Below are positions 1 through 6,920 of a DNA stretch of 8,532 bases, piece by piece (positions within the stretch are counted from its first letter, which is position 1; every line of letters begins with the position of its first letter). Source of the stretch: Gammaproteobacteria bacterium. GTDB lineage: Bacteria; Pseudomonadota; Gammaproteobacteria; Pseudomonadales; Halomonadaceae. The notes below the pieces were generated by a model. It ran no database searches and had not been told where the DNA came from. It saw nothing but the letters and a program-made list of their open reading frames with translations. The stretch lies in assembly GCA_023485185.1 (NCBI GenBank), contig JAMCZP010000151.1, positions 1 through 8,532 of the forward strand, given 5' to 3'. A program made the translations under genes and the position numbers.

Positions 1-7
1 ATCGTTT

Positions 8-607
8 TTAAAAGTCGATACCCCGGCGTGCTTGTAGGCCGTTATTAAAGGCATGCCGCACTTCCTGCATTTCGGTGACCGTATCGGCCATGGCGACTAA
101 TTCGCGGTGAGCGTTGCGCCCGGTAATGATCACCGTCTGCTCGGTGGGGCGGTTTTCCAGCGCGTGCTTAACCGTTTCAATCTCCAGATAGCCAAATTTA
201 AGCATATAGGTGATCTCATCCAGCACCACCAGATAAGTCTCAGGATCCGCTAACATGCGCTCAGCATCTTTCCAGACGGCTTGGCAGGCCTCGGTGTCTG
301 CTTGGCGATTCTGAGTATCCCAGGTAAAGCCGGTGGCCATGATGGCGACTTCTAAGTGGGGATCCCCCTCCAAACGGTTGCGTTCCCCGCACTCCCAAAG
401 ACCTTTGATAAATTGTACGACGCCCACTTTATAGCCGTAGCCCAGTGCACGAGTGACCGTGCCCCAGGCCGCCGTAGTTTTGCCTTTACCGTTGCCGGTA
501 TTGACGATAACTAGGCCGCGCTGCTCACTGGCACTGGCAACTTTTTCGTCTACGCGCGCTTTAAGTTTTTGCATGGATGCCTTGTGGCGGGTGTCGCGGT
601 CACTCAT
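8..607 (-). CDS. cobO: Corrinoid (cob(I)yrinic acid a,c-diamide) adenosyltransferase, CobO/BtuR/CobA type
   Basis: This enzyme transfers the adenosyl group of ATP to the cobalt of reduced corrinoids, in cobalamin synthesis or salvage in the cytoplasm. The 199-residue product matches E. coli BtuR (196 aa) from end to end as I recall it. A P-loop TGNGKGKTT lies at residues 37-45, VGVVQFIKG at 61-69, ATGFTWDTQN at 91-100, the Walker-B-like VLDEITYM at 128-135 and ITGRNAHRE at 161-169; the protein ends in GIDF. The start at 607 is preferred over an in-frame ATG at 634: a good Shine-Dalgarno (AGGAGA on the minus strand, 612-617) sits 4 bases upstream of 607 but inside the longer version, and the family starts with MSD. 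The gene reads away from yajQ. What follows it lies outside the window, so whether it belongs to a larger cobalamin operon cannot be seen. No B12 riboswitch box was found upstream. Confidence 0.95.
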   Translation of the reverse strand: MSDRDTRHKASMQKLKARVDEKVASASEQRGLVIVNTGNGKGKTTAAWGTVTRALGYGYKVGVVQFIKGLWECGERNRLEGDPHLEVAIMATGFTWDTQNRQADTEACQAVWKDAERMLADPETYLVVLDEITYMLKFGYLEIETVKHALENRPTEQTVIITGRNAHRELVAMADTVTEMQEVRHAFNNGLQARRGIDF

Positions 608-844
608 GGTGTCTCCTGGTAGACAAGTTAACAAGCCTGGAAAGCCTCACTAGGCGCTAGCCTAAGCTATCGGCTCCTTTTTATGTAGTTATATGTGAAT
701 AGTTTTTGTATAGATAATTGCAGGTGTTGATACAGAGTTGTATCGATAATTTACGTTAAAAACTCATAGAAAAAACAACAGAATTGGCCGGTAGGGGCCT
801 GCCTGCTCTAGAATGGTGGGTCATGTCTTGTCAGGAATAGAACC
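608..844. promoter_or_regulatory. Divergent cobO/yajQ intergenic region
   Basis: This 237-base gap between two divergent genes must hold promoters for both. It is AT-rich from about 680 to 780. The best yajQ promoter candidate is a -10-like TAGAAT at 809-814, with a weak TTGGCC at 784-789 at a long 19-base spacing; it would give a leader of about 25 bases. Other -10-like words are GATAAT at 713-718 and 745-750. For cobO no convincing -35/-10 pair stands out on the minus strand. A short hairpin (TAGGC 651-655, GCCTA 660-664) lies in the cobO leader. A search by eye for the conserved B12-box of cobalamin riboswitches (GCCACTG-like) found none. The yajQ Shine-Dalgarno is AGGA at 833-836. I see no coding sequence here. 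Confidence 0.4.
729..744. repeat. Short inverted repeat, possible operator
   Basis: GATACA (729-734) and TGTATC (739-744) are perfect 6-base inverted arms around GAGT. The site lies midway in the cobO/yajQ gap and abuts the -10-like GATAAT at 745-750. It could be a dimeric regulator site or chance in AT-rich DNA. No known regulator consensus is recognised. Confidence 0.25.
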
Positions 845-1330
845 ATGCCCTCATTTGATATTGTGTCAGAGTTTGATAAGCACGAAGGTGCTAACGCCGT
901 TGACCAGGCGAACCGTGAAGTCCAGTCGCGTTTTGACTTTAAAGGCGTCAATGCCAGCTTCGCGCTTGAAGGTGACAAAGTGCAGCTAGAGGCCGATGTC
1001 GATTTTCAGCTTAAGCAAATGCTTGATGTGCTGCGTGCCCGATTAATCGCTCGTGGTATTGATGCCCGCTGCATGGATGTTCAAGACCCGATACTCTCCG
1101 GCGTTAAAGCTCGGCAAGAGGTTGCCTTAAAACAAGGGCTCGACGCAGCCGAAGCCAAAGAGGTGGTCAAGCTCATCAAAGCCAGCAAGCTAAAAGTACA
1201 GGCACAAATCCAAGGCGAGAAGGTGCGTGTCACGGGTAAGAAGCGTGACGATTTGCAGGCGGTAATGGCACTGTTGCGCGGCGAAGAGGGCCCCGATTTG
1301 CCACTTCAATTCGATAACTTCCGTGATTAA
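845..1330 (+). CDS. yajQ: YajQ family nucleotide-binding protein
   Basis: The 161-residue product matches E. coli YajQ (about 163 aa) throughout, as I recall it: MPSFDIVSE at 1-9, SRFDFKG at 28-34, a long conserved block from SKLKVQAQIQGE (114-125) through VTGKKRDDLQAV (129-140), and the C-terminus FDNFRD. The family has two RNP-like alpha/beta domains that bind nucleic acids or nucleotides. Characterised members in Xanthomonas and Pseudomonas bind cyclic di-GMP and affect transcription. Whether this copy does so cannot be read from the sequence. The protein is cytosolic, with no signal peptide or membrane segment. The start is supported by AGGA at 833-836, 8 bases from the ATG, and by the family's N-terminus beginning exactly here. 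It is divergent from cobO and 67 bases upstream of pepN, with a weak hairpin between them. Confidence 0.95.
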   Translation: MPSFDIVSEFDKHEGANAVDQANREVQSRFDFKGVNASFALEGDKVQLEADVDFQLKQMLDVLRARLIARGIDARCMDVQDPILSGVKARQEVALKQGLDAAEAKEVVKLIKASKLKVQAQIQGEKVRVTGKKRDDLQAVMALLRGEEGPDLPLQFDNFRD

Positions 1331-1359
1331 GCAGCGGCGTTCAGCTGCCGAGCATTTTT
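1331..1359 (+). terminator. Weak terminator-like hairpin after yajQ
   Basis: GCAGC (1331-1335) can pair with GCTGC (1344-1348) around an 8-base loop directly after the yajQ stop. A run of five T lies at 1355-1359. The stem is short and six bases separate it from the T run, so it may only attenuate transcription into pepN. Confidence 0.3.
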
Positions 1360-1397
1360 AATTATGTAATATTCGTTTTATACAGGAGTCACGCACT

Positions 1398-4028
1398 ATG
1401 TCTGATCCGCAGCCGGTTTACTTAAGCGATTACCAGCCACCCGCTTACCGGGTAACTCATGCCGAGCTGACGTTTGATCTTGACCCCGCTGCGACACGTG
1501 TGAAAGCGCGACTGATGATGGAGCGTCATGCTGATGCTAACGCTGACGCGCCGCTGGTATTAAACGGTGAGCACCTGAAGCTGATCTCTCTGTCCATTGA
1601 TGAAGTGGCGTTGGATGAAACGGCGTATCAAGTAGACGAAGAGAGTTTGCGTATTGGCCAGGTTCCCAAGCAGTTTGTGTTGGAAAGCGAGGTTGAAATC
1701 GCCCCCAAAGACAATACTGCCTTGGAGGGCCTGTACCAATCTAACGGTATGTACTGCACTCAGTGTGAGGCGGAAGGCTTTCGGCGGATTACCTATTATC
1801 CTGACCGCCCTGATGTCATGGCAACCTTCAAGGTCACCGTTATCGGCGATCAGCAGCGAGAGCCCATTTTACTGGCTAACGGTAACCCGCTAGAGCGCGG
1901 CGAACTCGAAGGTGGTCGGCATTATGTCACTTGGGAGGATCCGCATCCGAAACCTTGTTACCTGTTCGCTTTAGTTGCGGGTAATTTGCATAGTGTTGAA
2001 GATCACTTCACGACCATGAGTGGGCGAGAGGTGGCACTGCAGATTTGGGTCGAAAAAGAGAACCTGGAGAAGACAGAGCACGCCATGGCCTCGTTAAAAC
2101 GCGCCATGCTGTGGGATGAGCAGGCCTATGGCCGTGAGTACGACTTGGATCTGTTTATGATTGTGGCCGTTAATGACTTTAATATGGGGGCGATGGAGAA
2201 TAAAGGCCTCAATATTTTTAACTCGGCCGCGGTACTAACCCATCCCAAAACTGCCACCGATGCTGCTTTTCAAAATGTGGAAGGCATTGTCGCTCACGAG
2301 TATTTCCATAACTGGTCCGGCAATCGGGTTACTTGCCGCGATTGGTTCCAGCTCTCACTCAAAGAGGGCTTTACGGTTTTCCGTGATCAATGCTTTTCAG
2401 CAGATACCAACTCAGCGCCGGTTAAACGTATTCAAGATGTCTCTTTTTTCCGTACCGCCCAGTTTGCCGAAGATGCCGGACCCACTGCGCATCCGATTCG
2501 TCCCGACCATTTTATTGAAATTACCAACTTTTATACCCTGACAATTTATGAAAAAGGGGCGGAAGTGGTACGTATGCTGCGCAATTTAGTAGGAGAGGAA
2601 GATTTCCGGCGCGGCTCAGATCTTTACTTTGAGCGTTTCGACGGGCAGGCGGTAACGATTGAGGATTTTGTTGGCTGCATGGCTGAGGTCTCGGGTGAAG
2701 ATTTCAGTCAATTCATGCACTGGTACTCCCAGGCAGGAACGCCGGATATTGATGCCCACGGTGAGTATGATTACGTTCATGGCGAATATCATCTAACACT
2801 TCGTCAGCGCACACCAGCAACGCCAGGGCAGCCGGATAAACAGCCGCTGCATATTCCCGTGCGAATGGGGCTGGTGGGCACTAAGTCAGGCCAAGATCTT
2901 ACCCTTACCTTGGGCGGCGAAAAATTAGGTAAGGACGCCGTGATTCATCTACGTGAAGACGAGCATACCTTTGTATTTACCGATGTAGCAGAAGCGCCGG
3001 TTCCCTCTTTATTGCGTGAGTTCTCTGCACCAGTGAAACTGCACTTTCCCTATTCGCGGGAAGAACTCGCTTTTTTATTGACCCATGATAGTGACGGTTT
3101 TAATCGCTGGGATGCAGGCCAGCGACTGGCGTTATTGGCCTTGGATGACCTAATTGCTGCTCATCGTAACGGCGTAGAAAAAGTCATGGACACGCGCGTT
3201 GTTGATGCCTTTAAAGTTCTGCTTAACGGGCCAATGAGCGACAAGGCGGTACTGGCAGAGATGCTGACGCTGCCTTCGGAAGCCTATATTGCCGAGCAGC
3301 AGCCGATTGTCGATGTCGATGCTATACACGCGGCACGCGAATTTGTTCGCCAATCTTTGGCCATGGCGCTGCGCGATGAGTTTATCGCTATCTACCAAGC
3401 AAATGTTACGGAAGAGCCTTACGCACCAACCCCAGAGCAAATTGCCCAGCGTAGCCTGAAAAATATAGCGCTCTCTTATTTGCTATCGATTGAAGATGAG
3501 CAAGGTTTGGCTTTTTGCGAGGCGCAATTCGCAGCCGATCACAATATGACCGATGTTCGCCAAGCGCTAACACTGCTAGTACACAGTGACCGCGATGATC
3601 TTGCCTCGCCCGCATTGAAAGCATTTGGTGAAAAATGGGCACACGATCCTTTGGTCATGGATCAGTGGTTTACTATTCAAGTGTCGCGTCCTCAGCCAGA
3701 TGTGCTAGAGCGGGTAAACTATTTGATGCAGCACCCCGCGTTCTCTCTTAAAAACCCTAATAAGGTGCGCGCGTTAATTGGAGCCTTTACCCAGAACCGA
3801 ATCAATTTCCACCGTTTAGACGGGCAAGGCTATCAATTACTGGCGGATGTGGTGATCAAGCTCAACCTGCTCAACCCGGAAATTGCGGCTCGGTTAGTCA
3901 CACCGTTAACCCGCTGGCAGCGCTTTGATGAAACCCGCCAAGCATTAATGCGGTCGCAACTTGAGCGTATTAAGCAGGAGCCGCTATCCTCAAATGTATT
4001 CGAGGTGGTGGCAAAGGCATTGGCATAG
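1398..4028 (+). CDS. pepN: Aminopeptidase N (M1 family zinc metallopeptidase)
   Basis: This cytosolic broad-specificity enzyme removes N-terminal residues from peptides. At 876 aa it is close to E. coli PepN (870 aa). All catalytic features are present and offset by three from the E. coli numbering: the substrate-binding GAMEN motif at 264-268, HEYFH at 300-304 with zinc ligands H300 and H304 and catalytic base E301, the third zinc ligand E323 in LKEGFTVFRD, and the transition-state tyrosine Y384 in TIYEKGAEV. Expected domains are an N-terminal beta domain (to about 195), the catalytic domain (about 196-440), a small beta domain (about 445-545) and a helical C-terminal domain that ends in a typical VVAKALA. 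The start has AGGAG at 1384-1388, 9 bases upstream. There is no signal peptide, as expected for the bacterial enzyme. It sits between yajQ and yegS in the same direction and is complete and intact. Confidence 0.98.
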   Translation: MSDPQPVYLSDYQPPAYRVTHAELTFDLDPAATRVKARLMMERHADANADAPLVLNGEHLKLISLSIDEVALDETAYQVDEESLRIGQVPKQFVLESEVEIAPKDNTALEGLYQSNGMYCTQCEAEGFRRITYYPDRPDVMATFKVTVIGDQQREPILLANGNPLERGELEGGRHYVTWEDPHPKPCYLFALVAGNLHSVEDHFTTMSGREVALQIWVEKENLEKTEHAMASLKRAMLWDEQAYGREYDLDLFMIVAVNDFNMGAMENKGLNIFNSAAVLTHPKTATDAAFQNVEGIVAHEYFHNWSGNRVTCRDWFQLSLKEGFTVFRDQCFSADTNSAPVKRIQDVSFFRTAQFAEDAGPTAHPIRPDHFIEITNFYTLTIYEKGAEVVRMLRNLVGEEDFRRGSDLYFERFDGQAVTIEDFVGCMAEVSGEDFSQFMHWYSQAGTPDIDAHGEYDYVHGEYHLTLRQRTPATPGQPDKQPLHIPVRMGLVGTKSGQDLTLTLGGEKLGKDAVIHLREDEHTFVFTDVAEAPVPSLLREFSAPVKLHFPYSREELAFLLTHDSDGFNRWDAGQRLALLALDDLIAAHRNGVEKVMDTRVVDAFKVLLNGPMSDKAVLAEMLTLPSEAYIAEQQPIVDVDAIHAAREFVRQSLAMALRDEFIAIYQANVTEEPYAPTPEQIAQRSLKNIALSYLLSIEDEQGLAFCEAQFAADHNMTDVRQALTLLVHSDRDDLASPALKAFGEKWAHDPLVMDQWFTIQVSRPQPDVLERVNYLMQHPAFSLKNPNKVRALIGAFTQNRINFHRLDGQGYQLLADVVIKLNLLNPEIAARLVTPLTRWQRFDETRQALMRSQLERIKQEPLSSNVFEVVAKALA

Positions 4029-4067
4029 CATTTGTGAGCACGTTTGAGCAGTATTAAAGGCAGGATT

Positions 4068-4076
4068 TGGTATAGC
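4068..4076 (+). promoter_or_regulatory. Possible extended -10 promoter for yegS
   Basis: TGGTATAGC at 4068-4076 fits an extended -10 (TG-N-TATAnT-like) in the 88-base gap after pepN and would give a leader of about 35 bases. No good -35 sits at the usual distance, so read-through from pepN is an equally good explanation for yegS expression. No terminator is visible after pepN. Confidence 0.25.
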
Positions 4077-4116
4077 AGTAAATATCAGCGGATAACCATG
4101 GAAAGGAATAACAACG

Positions 4117-5076
4117 GTGACAGACTCACAGCAACATTATTTACTCATTATCAATGGTAAATCTGCCGGAAATCCGGAGTTGCGCGAAGCGGTCGATGAA
4201 CAACGCAAGGCAGGAATGCTGATTACTGTTCGCGCTACGTGGGAAGGGGGAGACGCCGCTGATATCGCTGAGCAGTCTGCCTCAATGGGGATCACCCATG
4301 TGATTGCCTGCGGTGGGGACGGCACGGTAAGTGAAGTAATGAATGGCTTAATGCGCTTAGCCCATGATCAACGCCCAGCGTTAGGTATCGTTCCCCTGGG
4401 CAGCGCTAATGACTTTGCCACCTCAGTAGGTTTACCTCTGGAGCCCGGCCCTGCCCTGGCGGTGGCTCTGTCGATAAGCTCACATCCCATTGATGTAGTG
4501 CGTATCACAGCGGGTGCCAGTGGCGAGTCAACGACCAGCTATTATATGAATATGACCACGGGTGGGTTTGGTGCTGAAATTACCTCCTCCACGCCGAAAA
4601 CCCTAAAGCGAATGCTGGGCGGGGGGGCTTATTCGTTGATGGGGGCCCTCAAGGCTTGGCGTCATCGCAGTTATCGCGGCACGCTGCATTGGGATGGCAA
4701 AGAGCAGCAAACCTCGCTGCTATTATTGGCGCTTGGTAATGGTCGCCAATCCGGTGGCGGGCAAGTGCTCGCGCCGCGCGCTAAGCTAGATGATGGTCGC
4801 CTGGATGTGCTTTTAGTCAAAGACTTTAAGTCGGTGATGGAGTTGCCTAAGCTAATCAGTGAGCTGCAAAGTTTTCCCGCCGATGGGCGATTTGTTCGCT
4901 ACTTCACTACCAGCCAGCTAACGGTGACAACGCAGGTAGAAGACCCGCCATGGCCACTCACGTTAGATGGTGAAGCGCGCTGCTACGATCATTACTGTGC
5001 TGAAGTGGTGCCGCTTGCGCTGCGTGTATTGATACCAGAGGATTGCCCGTTGCTGTCATCAAGTCGCCAGCCGTAA
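4117..5076 (+). CDS. yegS: YegS-type lipid kinase (diacylglycerol kinase catalytic domain family)
   Basis: The protein probably phosphorylates a membrane lipid using ATP; E. coli YegS has been reported to act on phosphatidylglycerol, and the substrate here is inferred from that. The 319-residue product aligns with E. coli YegS: LLIINGKSAGNPELRE near the N-terminus, the nucleotide-binding GGDGT at 66-70, PLGSANDFATSVG at 93-105 (Ser where E. coli has Thr), MTTGGFG at 146-152, GNGRQSGGGQ at 207-216, LDGE at 283-286, and a family-typical CPLL near the end. The start is GTG, chosen because AAGGAA (4103-4108) lies 8 bases upstream and the family N-terminus begins here; the nearby ATG at 4098 is in another frame. 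The coding sequence ends in tandem in-frame stops (TAA TAG at 5074-5079). The lipoprotein gene follows after 44 bases. There is no transmembrane segment; family members are soluble or peripheral. Confidence 0.93.
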   Translation: MTDSQQHYLLIINGKSAGNPELREAVDEQRKAGMLITVRATWEGGDAADIAEQSASMGITHVIACGGDGTVSEVMNGLMRLAHDQRPALGIVPLGSANDFATSVGLPLEPGPALAVALSISSHPIDVVRITAGASGESTTSYYMNMTTGGFGAEITSSTPKTLKRMLGGGAYSLMGALKAWRHRSYRGTLHWDGKEQQTSLLLLALGNGRQSGGGQVLAPRAKLDDGRLDVLLVKDFKSVMELPKLISELQSFPADGRFVRYFTTSQLTVTTQVEDPPWPLTLDGEARCYDHYCAEVVPLALRVLIPEDCPLLSSSRQP

Positions 5077-5120
5077 TAGTTTTAATTTCGATATTTAATG
5101 TAGTTTAGGAGACGACTCAA

Positions 5121-5885
5121 ATGGCAAATCGCGTGTGGATACCTGCTCTAGCGGCTATGGCACTACTATTGAGTGCTTGTGGAGACACTCAGGAAGATCC
5201 AACCGTGACACCAGATGAAAATTCTGAGGTGGCGGACGATGAAACGGTAATTGAGGAGGAGGCGCCAGCTGCCGCAGAAAACGCAGCGGAAATGCCTACC
5301 CCTGACGAAGTTGAAGATGAAATAGAGGCACGCCAAGCCGCTGAGGAGCTTGAGCGAGCAGAAGCACTACGTGAGGATGGCGCTGCGCAAAGCACTGATC
5401 CTTCTACAGAAGCTGGAGAAGAGGTACAGGCGGGTGAAGATACCTTGGCCGCTGATCCGGATGAAGTGCTCAATGAAGAGAGCGCGATGCCAGGCGAAGC
5501 GACTCGCTCGGATGTAGATGAAATGATAGCTGAGACCGAGCGCCGTTTTGAAGAGGCCCAGCGACGTCTTGAAGAGCAGTTCCAGGAGGTGGAGCAGCAA
5601 GCACCCGCGCTGGAGCCTATGGATGATGAAGATTTTTCATCTAGTTGGGAGGCGGAAAGTAGTCTGCCCGATGAGCGCACTCGGCTAGAGGATGATCTTG
5701 AAGCCACCGATGTGGACGCGTTGATTGAAGATACTGAGCGGCGTTTTGAAGAGGCGCAGAAGCGTCTTGATGAGCAGTATCAAGAGATTGAAAATGAGGA
5801 GAGTGTTAACGGTCTGGTACCAGAGTCAGATAGGGCTAATGTAGATCAAGAAGCTCAAGAATCCCGTACAGAAAGTGAGCAATAA
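5121..5885 (+). CDS. Hypothetical highly acidic lipoprotein with two charged helical repeats
   Basis: I do not recognise a named family. The 254-residue product starts with a short lipoprotein signal: R4, a hydrophobic core at about 5-18, and the lipobox LSAC with lipidated C20. Residue +2 is Gly, which does not signal inner-membrane retention, so an outer-membrane location is likely. By my count the mature chain of 235 residues holds 82 Asp/Glu (about 35%) against 15 Arg and one Lys (K213), for a net charge near -66. C20 is its only cysteine. Residues 131-160 and 197-226 are two copies of a DVD-x-x-I ... TERRFEEAQ ... EQ element, predicted helical or coiled-coil; 63-86 may be a decayed third copy. 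The rest looks disordered. The start has AGGAGA at 5107-5112, 8 bases upstream. It follows yegS by 44 bases, may share its transcript, and ends at a perfect hairpin. Function is unknown; an envelope tether or spacer is possible. Confidence 0.85.
   Translation: MANRVWIPALAAMALLLSACGDTQEDPTVTPDENSEVADDETVIEEEAPAAAENAAEMPTPDEVEDEIEARQAAEELERAEALREDGAAQSTDPSTEAGEEVQAGEDTLAADPDEVLNEESAMPGEATRSDVDEMIAETERRFEEAQRRLEEQFQEVEQQAPALEPMDDEDFSSSWEAESSLPDERTRLEDDLEATDVDALIEDTERRFEEAQKRLDEQYQEIENEESVNGLVPESDRANVDQEAQESRTESEQ
5511..5600 (+). repeat. Repeat unit 1 in the acidic lipoprotein
   Basis: This encodes residues 131-160. By my alignment it is identical to unit 2 at 20 of 30 residues, including the shared core TERRFEEAQ, with mostly conservative changes elsewhere (R/K, E/D, F/Y, V/I). 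The two units start 198 bases (66 codons) apart, which suggests an old internal duplication. Confidence 0.75.
5709..5798 (+). repeat. Repeat unit 2 in the acidic lipoprotein
   Basis: This encodes residues 197-226, the second copy of the charged helical element. It carries the protein's only lysine, in place of an arginine in unit 1. Synonymous positions have diverged between the copies while the protein pattern is kept, which argues for selection on the protein rather than a recent DNA duplication. Confidence 0.75.
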
Positions 5886-5886
5886 A

Positions 5887-5910
5887 AAAGGCCCGCATTT
5901 GCGGGCCTTT
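5887..5910. terminator. Bidirectional intrinsic terminator between the lipoprotein and cold-shock genes
   Basis: A perfect 10-bp GC-rich stem, AAAGGCCCGC (5887-5896) and GCGGGCCTTT (5901-5910), closes an ATTT loop just past the lipoprotein stop codon. On the minus strand it is followed by a run of six T, making it a strong terminator for the leftward cold-shock gene. On the plus strand the T run is only three, so it is weaker for the lipoprotein gene. Confidence 0.9.
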
Positions 5911-5926
5911 GTCCATCCGTTAGCAA

Positions 5927-6130
5927 TTAAGCTGGGCGGATGTTGGAAGCCTGAAGGCCTTTTTTACCCTGAGTCACTTCAAAGCTGACTTTTTGACCAT
6001 CTTGCAGGGTCTTGAAGCCTTCAGCTTGAATTTCGGAGAAGTGGGCGAACAGATCGTCTCCGCCGTCATCAGGAGAGATGAAGCCGAAGCCTTTAGTGTC
6101 GTTGAACCACTTAACTGTACCAGTTGCCAT
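5927..6130 (-). CDS. Cold-shock domain protein (CspA family)
   Basis: This small single-domain protein binds single-stranded RNA and DNA and probably acts as an RNA chaperone. The 67-residue product is the full family length: [18 protein letters not shown] at the N-terminus includes RNP1 (KGFGFI, 13-18), and RNP2 is in DLFAHFS (26-32); the fold ends in [10 protein letters not shown] good Shine-Dalgarno AAGGA (minus strand, 6139-6143) lies 8 bases from the start. The leader can be at most about 130 bases before the divergent exporter gene, and I see no classical cspA cold box in it, so cold induction cannot be claimed. Genomes of this group usually carry several paralogues, so the exact csp letter is left open. 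It converges on the lipoprotein gene and shares its terminator. Confidence 0.96.
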   Translation of the reverse strand: MATGTVKWFNDTKGFGFISPDDGGDDLFAHFSEIQAEGFKTLQDGQKVSFEVTQGKKGLQASNIRPA

Positions 6131-6263
6131 TTTCTGTTTCCTTAACTTGCTTAGTAATCACGGGCAACTCTATTGTCCACCCGCTACAATTACTCTAGAT
6201 GCAAATTCGGCTGTCGTCCAGCGACATTCCTAAGATTTTTTATTTTGTTGCGAGCAAGCACTC
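6131..6263. promoter_or_regulatory. Divergent csp/exporter intergenic region
   Basis: These 133 bases hold the promoters of two divergent genes. For csp (minus strand) a candidate is TGGACG with TAGAGT 17 bases downstream, overlapping 6191-6220. For the exporter a good -10-like TACAAT lies at 6185-6190 without a clear -35; another weak pair is TTGCTT (6147-6152) and TATTGT (6171-6176) at 18 bases. Two inverted repeats stand out: ATTGT (6172-6176) with ACAAT (6186-6190), and TGTCG (6212-6216) with CGACA (6222-6226). Either may be an operator. None of this is more than a visual match. Confidence 0.35.
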
Positions 6264-6920
6264 ATGATGCAGTTGGGCTTTATTGATGCACAATTTATTC
6301 CATTTTTAGTGGCGATTACGCTGCTATCAATTAGTCCCGGCGTCGATACGCTGTTGGTGATTCGTAATACCGCACGCGGGGGGATTGGTGACGGGATTAC
6401 CACTAGTATTGCCATCTGCTGTGGGCTGTTTGTACATGCCACAATTTCAGCGCTGGGGATCTCGCTTATCCTGCTCCAGTCAGCCTGGGCATTTCATATG
6501 CTAAAGCTGGTCGGGGCGGGTTATTTAATCTGGTTGGGGATTACCAGCCTGTTGGCAGCACGCCGGGGGCAGGCGCTACCGGTCAATGGCATGCTCAAAA
6601 ACACGCCTGCCGTGTCTCGCTGGCAACCGGTTAAGGAAGGTTTTTTGTCTAATGTGCTGAACCCTAAAACGGTGGTCTTCTATATGGCGTTTTTACCCCA
6701 GTTTATTGCCCCCACTGACCCCGCATTGCTGAAGTCGTTATGGTTGGCGGGGGTTCATTTTGTGATCGCTAATATCTGGCAAATCAGCGTAGTGCTGATG
6801 GTCGGCAGTGCAGGGAGGTGGTTAGCCAGTGCGCGTTTTGCACAAACGCTAAACGCCGCTACGGGGGCAGTATTGGTCGTATTTGGTATTAGGCTGGCAC
6901 TCACACAGCGCCCGATATAA
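6264..6920 (+). CDS. LysE/RhtB family amino-acid or metabolite exporter
   Basis: This inner-membrane exporter belongs to the family that moves amino acids or their derivatives out of the cell; the substrate cannot be told. The 218-residue product has the usual size and about six hydrophobic segments (roughly 10-31, 44-65, 67-95, 126-147, 157-182, 195-213). It shows the family's N-terminal SPGVDTLLVIRN (24-35) followed by a glycine-rich loop, GAGYLIWLG at 84-92, and the mid-protein NVLNPKTVVFYMAFLPQF (130-147). The start is the first of two adjacent ATGs; an in-frame stop at 6231-6233 rules out a longer form with a nearby alternative start, but no clear Shine-Dalgarno precedes it. It is divergent from csp and convergent with slt; no LysR-type regulator gene sits next to it. 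The last codons form the left arm of a hairpin. Confidence 0.9.
   Translation: MMQLGFIDAQFIPFLVAITLLSISPGVDTLLVIRNTARGGIGDGITTSIAICCGLFVHATISALGISLILLQSAWAFHMLKLVGAGYLIWLGITSLLAARRGQALPVNGMLKNTPAVSRWQPVKEGFLSNVLNPKTVVFYMAFLPQFIAPTDPALLKSLWLAGVHFVIANIWQISVVLMVGSAGRWLASARFAQTLNAATGAVLVVFGIRLALTQRPI

Noticed and set aside
608..634. Longer cobO start at 634 giving nine more residues
   Set aside because: The extension contains the Shine-Dalgarno of the shorter form and does not match the MSD start of the family.
4098..4160. Twenty-codon leader reading frame (ATG at 4098) overlapping the yegS start
   Set aside because: It has no upstream Shine-Dalgarno, contains the yegS ribosome site itself and shows no attenuator-like codon run. 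It is probably chance.
5189..5707. 172-codon serine-rich reading frame on the minus strand under the lipoprotein gene
   Set aside because: It is the complement of GAA/GAG/GAT-rich acidic codons, which read as Ser-rich antisense. There is no start context or domain, and the plus-strand gene has a clear signal peptide and Shine-Dalgarno.
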